A stretch of 17,618 nucleotides of DNA, from positions 1-17,618 of the forward strand of contig NZ_JAGTJJ010000101.1 in assembly GCF_028435365.1 (NCBI RefSeq), in the 5' to 3' direction. The stretch is from Polyangium jinanense (GTDB taxonomy: Bacteria; Myxococcota; Polyangia; Polyangiales; Polyangiaceae). The notes below the pieces were generated by a model, which saw nothing but the letters and a program-made list of their open reading frames with translations, was not told where the DNA came from and searched no databases. How positions within the stretch are numbered: the first letter of the stretch is position 1; the number at the start of each line of letters is the position of its first letter. A program made the position numbers and the translations under genes. Shown piece after piece: positions 13,584 to 17,618 of this stretch.

Positions 13584-14213
13584 ATGTCCATCACGCTCTA
13601 TCACCACCCGTTCTCGCGCGCGGCCGGAATCCTGTGGATGCTCGAGGAGGTCGGCGTCGACTACGAGCTCCGCTGGGTCGACATGCAGGCGGGGGAGCAG
13701 AAGGCCCCCGAGATCGTCGCGCTCAACCCGATGGGCAAGCTGCCGGTGCTCGTCGACGGCGAGGCGGTCGTCACCGAGGCGGCGGCGATCGGCCTGTACC
13801 TCGGCGATCGCTACGGCTACGGCACGCTCGCGCCGAAGGTCGACGATCCCGCGCGCGCGACGTACCTGCGGTGGTCGCTGTTCGCTCCGTCGGTGATCGA
13901 GCCGGGCTCGATGGCGAAGATGGCGGGCTGGCAGTACAAGCCGGGCTCGGCGGGGTGGGGCACGCCCGAGGAGATGCTCTCCGCGATCGAGGCGGCGATC
14001 GGCGATCGCCAGTTCCTCCTCGGCGACCGCTTCTCGATGGCCGACACGATCTTCGGCGGCACCGTGCGCTACATGCTGCGCTTCGGCCTGCTGGAGAAGC
14101 GGCCCGCGTTCATGGCATATGCGGAGCGGCTGTCGGCCCGCCCGGCGTCGCAGCGCGCCGAGGCGCGCAACGTCGCCGTGATGAAAGAGCACGGCATCCA
14201 ACCGCCCGGCTGA
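13584..14213 (+). CDS. Glutathione S-transferase family protein
   Basis: A 209-residue soluble protein. It has an N-terminal thioredoxin-fold domain, SITLYHHPFSRAAGILWMLEEVGVDYE, then NPMGKLPVLVDG with the cis-Pro before Val, and VVTEAAAIGLYLGDRY, the glutathione gamma-glutamyl site (Glu-Ala/Ser). An all-helical C-terminal domain follows (about 90-205), with RQFLLGDRFSMADTIFGGTV, the usual N-capping/hydrophobic staple region. The start is ATG 13584 with GAGGAGG 4-6 bases upstream; the open frame before it is not coding. It would conjugate glutathione or a related thiol to electrophiles, or act as a dehalogenase/isomerase; the substrate is unknown. It is the only intact gene between the two IVS-protein cassettes. 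Its stop abuts the stop of a minus-strand MYXO-CTERM remnant. Confidence 0.92.
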   Translation: MSITLYHHPFSRAAGILWMLEEVGVDYELRWVDMQAGEQKAPEIVALNPMGKLPVLVDGEAVVTEAAAIGLYLGDRYGYGTLAPKVDDPARATYLRWSLFAPSVIEPGSMAKMAGWQYKPGSAGWGTPEEMLSAIEAAIGDRQFLLGDRFSMADTIFGGTVRYMLRFGLLEKRPAFMAYAERLSARPASQRAEARNVAVMKEHGIQPPG

Positions 14214-14317
14214 TCATCGCCGGCGTCGTCGCGCCGCGAGCACGAGCAACACGAGCGGGGCTGCGGCGCTGCGCGTCGGCGCACGACAGCCGCAGCCACC
14301 GCCGTCGTCGGCCGCCG
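14214..14317 (-). pseudogene. Orphan MYXO-CTERM tail of a lost surface protein
   Basis: The minus-strand frame reads SAADDGGGCGCRAPTRS, then AAAPLVLLVLAARRRRR and TGA at 14214-14216. This is a MYXO-CTERM-type sorting tail: Cys-Gly-Cys, short hydrophobic stretch, Arg cluster. Upstream the frame runs directly into the start of the right IVS-protein cassette at 14318, so the body of the gene is missing. The cassette probably inserted here, or a recombination at its end removed the gene. Confidence 0.65.
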
Positions 14318-14639
14318 ACGATCCACCGGGAATGGTGCGAGGTGTGTTGGAATGGGAGCCGTGATCCTGCGCTGAAAGTCCCTCACCCCCTCGCCCCTCT
14401 CCCGTCGCGGGAGAGGGGCGAGGGCGGCTGGTGTTACGAGGTGCGGCGGTAGACGAGGCGTCCCAGGGTGGCGATGACGTGGTCCATGCGATCGAGGACC
14501 TTCGGATGGACGCTGCCGATGTAGCGCATGGCCTGGGCGACCTGGATGCAGGCCAGCACCTCCCGAGCGGATCCGAGGGCCGTTTGATAGCGCTGGCGTT
14601 TATGCCCGGCCGTGTTCCCTGCCCCCTCGGCGACATTGA
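14318..14639 (-). repeat. IVS-protein cassette, right copy (shared part)
   Basis: This is the part of the right cassette that is shared with 12900-13220, in the same orientation. The cassette itself continues to at least the start of its intact gene at 14763. The identical non-coding flank at 14318-14433 shows that the repeated unit is larger than the gene, as expected for a cassette that moves or recombines as a block. Confidence 0.88.
14388..14424. terminator. Strong hairpin after the four-helix-bundle gene
   Basis: CCCTCGCCCCTCTCCCG-tcg and its perfect complement form a 17-bp stem with a 3-base loop, 9 bases beyond the stop codon of the gene at 14434-14763. It probably ends its transcript, although no T tract follows. 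Confidence 0.6.
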
Positions 14640-14763
14640 GGGCGACGCTATGCATGGCCCTTCGCAGTTGCCGAGCGAGATCCGAATCTCTCCGTTCGAT
14701 CTGCTCCGCGATACCCGCCGCGTCCCCAGCCATGGTCAAAACGACTTCGTAGATCCTCAGCAT
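14434..14763 (-). CDS. Four-helix-bundle protein (23S rRNA intervening-sequence protein family)
   Basis: A 109-residue helical protein beginning MLRIYEVVLTMAGDAAGIAE, then IERRDSDLARQLRRAMHSV, then LNVAEGAGNTAGHKRQRYQT, ALGSAREVLACIQVAQAM and RMDHVIATLGRLVYRR. The LR-A--S---N-AEG motif and the length are characteristic of the family first found encoded in 23S rRNA intervening sequences (S23-type proteins). ATG 14763 has GGAGGG 7 bases upstream. The molecular role of the family is not settled; it forms oligomeric bundles. Here it is not inside an rRNA gene but in a repeated cassette, with a truncated sister at 13015-13220. No partner gene adjoins it. Confidence 0.9.
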   Translation of the reverse strand: MLRIYEVVLTMAGDAAGIAEQIERRDSDLARQLRRAMHSVALNVAEGAGNTAGHKRQRYQTALGSAREVLACIQVAQAMRYIGSVHPKVLDRMDHVIATLGRLVYRRTS

Positions 14764-14824
14764 GACGAAACCCTCCGCCCGACGACCCAATCGCCGGGAC
14801 CCACGTCCCACACCGTCGCGCGGA

Positions 14825-14918
14825 GCGCTCTTCAAGGCTGCGCAGCACCGCGCGGAGCCGCGCGGAGCAGCACGTAGTGCTGCGAGCACGGTGAGCACGG
14901 CTTGGCCTTGAAGAGCGC
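14825..14918. repeat. 14-bp inverted repeat with inner hairpin
   Basis: GCGCTCTTCAAGGC (14825-14838) and GCCTTGAAGAGCGC (14905-14918) are a perfect inverted repeat 66 bases apart. Inside is GCAGCAC-gta-GTGCTGC at about 14867-14883 and a repeated CGCGGAGC. The whole could fold as a long branched hairpin. There is no ORF in it. It lies between the IVS-protein gene and the hexanucleotide repeat upstream of the M20 dipeptidase. Confidence 0.7.
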
Positions 14919-14963
14919 GAGCACGACGGTACGATCAAAGTCCCCGAGCGGGATCCTCTGCAT

Positions 14964-15041
14964 CCCGCTCCCGCTCCCGCTCCCGCTCCCGCTCCCGCTC
15001 CCGCTCCCGCTCCCGCTCCCGCTCCCGCTCCCGCTCCCGCT
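14964..15041. repeat. Hexanucleotide microsatellite (CCCGCT)13
   Basis: Thirteen uninterrupted CCCGCT units, followed by about 17 bases of imperfect continuation (to about 15058). The run ends about 55 bases before the start of the M20 dipeptidase gene, so it lies in the promoter or 5' leader. On the opposite strand it is purine-rich AGCGGG. Slippage would change the length of the leader. Confidence 0.95.
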
Positions 15042-15112
15042 TGCCGCTCCCGCTCCCCGCTTCACCTTTGTACACGTTCGGCGCTAAGTTCCCGCCCGAA
15101 GGAACGACCCGC

Positions 15113-16537
15113 ATGACCACCAAGCTCGACAAGTCGCACGCCGAAGCCTTCTCCGAGCGCGTCTGGGAGCAGGAGATCCTCCCCGCCCTCACGGAGTACA
15201 TCCGCATCCCCAACAAGTCCCCCTCGTTCGATCGCAACTGGCGCGAGAACGGGCACATGGAGCGCGCCGTCGCCCTCATCGAGCAGTGGTGCCGGGCCCA
15301 GCCCGTCCCCGGCCTCAAGGTCGAGGTCGTGCGCCTCGAAGGCCGGACGCCGGTCATCCTCATGGAGGTCCCCGGCAAGAGCGACGACACCGTCCTGCTC
15401 TACGGCCACCTCGACAAGCAGCCCGAGATGACCGGCTGGGCCGAGGGCAAAGGCCCCTGGGACCCCGTGCGCGAGGGCGACAAGCTCTACGGTCGCGGCG
15501 GCGCGGACGACGGGTACTCGGCCTTCGCCTCCATCGCGGCCCTCCGCTTGCTCGCCGAGCAAGGCATCCCGCACGCGCGTTGCGTCGTCCTGATCGAAGC
15601 GGCCGAGGAAAGCGGGAGCTTCGACCTGCCGGCGTACATCGACGCGCTCGCCCCCCGCATCGGCAAGCCGAGCCTGGTCGTTTGCCTCGACTCCGGCTGC
15701 GGCAACTACGATCAGCTCTGGACCACCACCTCGCTCCGCGGCCTCGTGCAAGGCACGCTCGAGGTCCGCATCCTGCGCGAGGGCGTGCACTCCGGATCGG
15801 CGAGCGGCGTCGCAGCGTCGAGCTTCCGCATCCTCCGCCAGCTCCTCTCGCGCATCGAGGACGATCGCACCGGCCGAATCCTCGTGGACGAGCTCTTCGC
15901 GGTGATCCCCGAGCAGCGGATCGCCCAGGCCGAGGCCGCGGCGGCGGTGCTCGGCGACGCGGTCTACGCGGAGATGCCGTGGGCCGCGGGGGCGCGGCCG
16001 ATGGCGCAGGACAACAAGGAGCTCCTCTTGAACCGCACCTGGCGCCCCGCACTCAGCGTGACGGGCGCGGACGGGATCCCGCCGATCGCGAACGCGGGCA
16101 ACGTCCTCCGCCCCTTCACGAAGGTAAAACTCTCGATGCGGATCCCGCCCCGCGTGCACCCGCGGCGCGCGGCCGATGCGCTGAAGCGCGCCCTGGAAGC
16201 GGATCCGCCGTACGGCGCCGACGTGACGTTCACGCTCTCCGAACCCTCGGAAGGCTGGGACGCACCGCCGCTCGCGCCATGGCTCGACGAGGCGATGCAG
16301 CGCGCGAGCCAGGCGTTCTTCGGCCAGCCCGCGATGGCGTTCGGCGAGGGCGGGACCATCCCGTTCATGGCGATGCTCGGCGAGAAGTTCCCCGAGGCGC
16401 AGTACCTCATCACAGGTGTCCTCGGTCCGCAGTCGAACGCCCACGGCCCAAACGAGTTCTTGCACATCCGTTGCGGCAAGAAGCTGACGGCGTGTGTCGC
16501 CAGCGTCATCGCGGATCATTTCACGCGCAGCGCGTAA
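15113..16537 (+). CDS. M20-family metallopeptidase (dipeptidase, CNDP-like)
   Basis: A 474-residue cytosolic enzyme. All M20 metal-site motifs are visible. LLYGHLDKQPE gives H99 and D101, GRGGADDGYSAF gives the bridging D132, and EAAEESGS gives the base E165 and ligand E166. CLDSGCGNYD gives D193, and AHGPNEF near the C-terminus supplies the last His. The GVHSGSASG block is the dimerisation/substrate-binding His region of the lid domain. Length and order match the bacterial carnosinase-like dipeptidases that use two metal ions. ATG 15113 has AAGGA about 9 bases upstream; the frame extends leftwards into the hexanucleotide repeat, which is not coding. It probably splits dipeptides. No signal peptide is seen. 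The next gene follows after 44 bases in the same direction. Confidence 0.93.
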   Translation: MTTKLDKSHAEAFSERVWEQEILPALTEYIRIPNKSPSFDRNWRENGHMERAVALIEQWCRAQPVPGLKVEVVRLEGRTPVILMEVPGKSDDTVLLYGHLDKQPEMTGWAEGKGPWDPVREGDKLYGRGGADDGYSAFASIAALRLLAEQGIPHARCVVLIEAAEESGSFDLPAYIDALAPRIGKPSLVVCLDSGCGNYDQLWTTTSLRGLVQGTLEVRILREGVHSGSASGVAASSFRILRQLLSRIEDDRTGRILVDELFAVIPEQRIAQAEAAAAVLGDAVYAEMPWAAGARPMAQDNKELLLNRTWRPALSVTGADGIPPIANAGNVLRPFTKVKLSMRIPPRVHPRRAADALKRALEADPPYGADVTFTLSEPSEGWDAPPLAPWLDEAMQRASQAFFGQPAMAFGEGGTIPFMAMLGEKFPEAQYLITGVLGPQSNAHGPNEFLHIRCGKKLTACVASVIADHFTRSA

Positions 16538-16581
16538 AGAGATCGGGGCACGGCACACGCGGGTCGTAGTATCCTCGTGTC

Positions 16582-17283
16582 ATGCCCCCGTCCTCTGGCT
16601 CGCACCAGTTTTCCCCCGGCATCCACCACGTCGACTGGCCCGTCGTCGCGGACGAGGAGCGGCTCCCACGCGATCCGATGGAGGCGCTCGACAAGCTCAC
16701 GCAACTGAACGGAACGAGCCCCTCGGCAAGCGCGCACGCATGCGGCGCAGTCTCGCTCGTGGGCGCCATGCTCGCGACCTCGGGCTACACGGGGCTCGTC
16801 GATCTCGCCGAGCGGATCGCAGACGAGCTCGATGACGAGAAGCGCGTCGAGCTGACGCGGCTCGCGCAAGCCATCGCAAGCGGAGGCCCCGACGCGACGT
16901 ACGGCGCGCTCGCCGATTACGCGCTCCTGCTCTACCGGCGTTACCGCGGGATGGACGGCGGAATGGAGTACCGCAAGCTGCTCCACCTGATGCAACGCGC
17001 GGGCTTTTCGGCGCCGCACCGGCCGAACGACGACGACCTCGCGCGGACGCTCGGCCGCAAAGGCGAATGCTGGCCCGCCAAGATCTCGATATTCGGCGAC
17101 GAGGGCGACCACTGGATCCTCGTCGGTCGCGACGCGCGTGGGCTCTTCGTGTTCGATCCGTATCCGCGAGACGACGGAAGCCAAATCATCCGCCCCGGCG
17201 AAGCCGACTGGAAGCGGTACGTCGACGCCATCGGGAAGGACGAAGCAGGCCGGAACACGATTGGCTTTTTGCCGGCCGAATGA
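16582..17283 (+). CDS. Unknown protein with possible papain-like Cys-His-Asp site
   Basis: A 233-residue soluble protein without signal peptide. SAHACGAVSLVGAMLA places C54 at the start of a helix, and GDHWILVGRDARGLFVFDPYP places H177 and D192 on neighbouring strands. This order and spacing resemble the C39-like and other papain-fold peptidases, in which CG-x-x-SL and H-x-x-x-V-G...-V-x-DP carry the triad. The middle part is helical (LVDLAERIADELDDEKRVEL, YALLLYRRYRGMDGGMEYRK). The start is ATG 16582; no strong ribosome site is visible. It follows the M20 dipeptidase by 44 bases and may be co-transcribed. Peptidase or amidase activity is inference. It may also be an inactive homologue. Downstream lies the third inverted-repeat element. 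Confidence 0.82.
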   Translation: MPPSSGSHQFSPGIHHVDWPVVADEERLPRDPMEALDKLTQLNGTSPSASAHACGAVSLVGAMLATSGYTGLVDLAERIADELDDEKRVELTRLAQAIASGGPDATYGALADYALLLYRRYRGMDGGMEYRKLLHLMQRAGFSAPHRPNDDDLARTLGRKGECWPAKISIFGDEGDHWILVGRDARGLFVFDPYPRDDGSQIIRPGEADWKRYVDAIGKDEAGRNTIGFLPAE

Positions 17284-17324
17284 TGGGCGGGCGCCGATGG
17301 CGCTTGACAAGCGAGCGTCGCGCC

Positions 17325-17618
17325 GGGGCGCTGCCCCGGACCCCGCGGGGGCTGTTCGCCCCTCGACCCGAACCAGGGCAAGCCCTGGACCTCAGGGGGA
17401 AGAACTGCGCGATGCGCAGTTCTTCCCACAGGCCCGTGACAAGACCGCGAAGGGTCGTTTCACGCCGTCGGCGTCATGGGTCGAGACGTCAGCGCTGCTG
17501 TCTTGGCTGGCAGGCTCGTCGCGGGTCTTGACCTGGCCTGTTCGATGAACTGCGCATCGCGCAGTTCATCGACCCCGGGTCCAGCGCTTGCGCTGGTCCG
17601 GGTCCAGGGGTGGACAAC
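17325..17618. repeat. Giant inverted-repeat element, copy C (runs off the window)
   Basis: The most complete left arm of the family: hairpins GGGGCGCTGCCCC, GGGGGCTGTTCGCCCC and CCAGGGCAAGCCCTGG, then the 27-bp palindrome at 17399-17425 (GAAG/CTTC type). After 118 bases comes the second palindrome at 17544-17570 (GATG/CATC type), then CCAGCGCTTGCGCTGG. It is in the same orientation as copy A. The central spacer carries CAAGACC near the left palindrome and GGTCTTG near the right one, so the symmetry continues inward. It starts about 40 bases after the stop of the preceding plus-strand gene. Confidence 0.87.

Noticed and set aside
14964..15058. A Gly-Ser or Pro-Leu repeat protein encoded by the hexamer repeat
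   Set aside because: The repeat is open in several frames on both strands simply because of its composition. There is no ribosome site, and the M20 gene has a good start further downstream.
15062..16558. A 498-codon minus-strand open frame opposite the M20 gene
   Set aside because: The plus strand has every M20 metal motif; the minus frame is Arg/Glu-rich antisense sequence without recognisable features.

Overview
The window looks like a piece of a large, GC-rich myxobacterial chromosome, most likely from the Polyangiales/Sorangium side. This is an inference from the very high GC content, several secreted lipoproteins with long Gly/Ser linkers, two MYXO-CTERM-type tails (Cys-Gly-Cys, hydrophobic stretch, Arg cluster), two ECF sigma factors and abundant intergenic repeats. 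No rRNA, tRNA, CRISPR array or phage module was seen.

Layout. 1-114: tail of an unidentified plus-strand gene. 125-372: first copy of a large inverted-repeat element. 385-2955 (minus): ECF sigma factor, then an overlapping single-pass membrane protein in the anti-sigma position, then a lipoprotein carrying the same extracytoplasmic domain as the membrane protein. 3064-4611 (minus): clan GH-A type glycosidase lipoprotein. 4724-5070: second inverted-repeat copy, in reverse orientation. 5072-7280 (minus): two-gene unit of an HExxH metalloprotease-like lipoprotein followed by a small lipoprotein. 7340-7919: frameshifted MYXO-CTERM gene with a promoter/operator and a remnant of an araC gene. 8174-10851 (minus): Cys-rich EGF-containing lipoprotein, a second copy of the same promoter/operator, and an intact AraC regulator. 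10999-11796 (plus): unknown protein. 11818-12161: eight tandem 43-bp units, each made of two hairpins. 12215-12754 (minus): second ECF sigma factor. 12900-14763: two direct copies of a cassette carrying a four-helix-bundle (23S rRNA IVS-type) protein gene, one truncated. They bracket gene scraps, a glutathione S-transferase and an orphan MYXO-CTERM tail. 14764-15112: an inverted repeat and a 13-unit hexanucleotide repeat. 15113-17283 (plus): M20 dipeptidase, then a protein with a possible Cys-His-Asp triad. 17325-17618: third inverted-repeat copy, running off the end.

How it may work together. Much of the window encodes cell-surface or secreted proteins and their regulation. The strongest candidate systems are (i) the sigma / membrane-protein / lipoprotein unit, where a shared outer domain suggests surface sensing, and (ii) an AraC regulator with duplicated 19-bp-period direct-repeat operators in front of two secreted-protein genes. 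Around these lie repeat families (giant inverted repeat, 43-bp double-hairpin array, IVS-protein cassette) and broken genes that mark a rearranging accessory region. All family assignments come from reading motifs by eye; no database search was possible.
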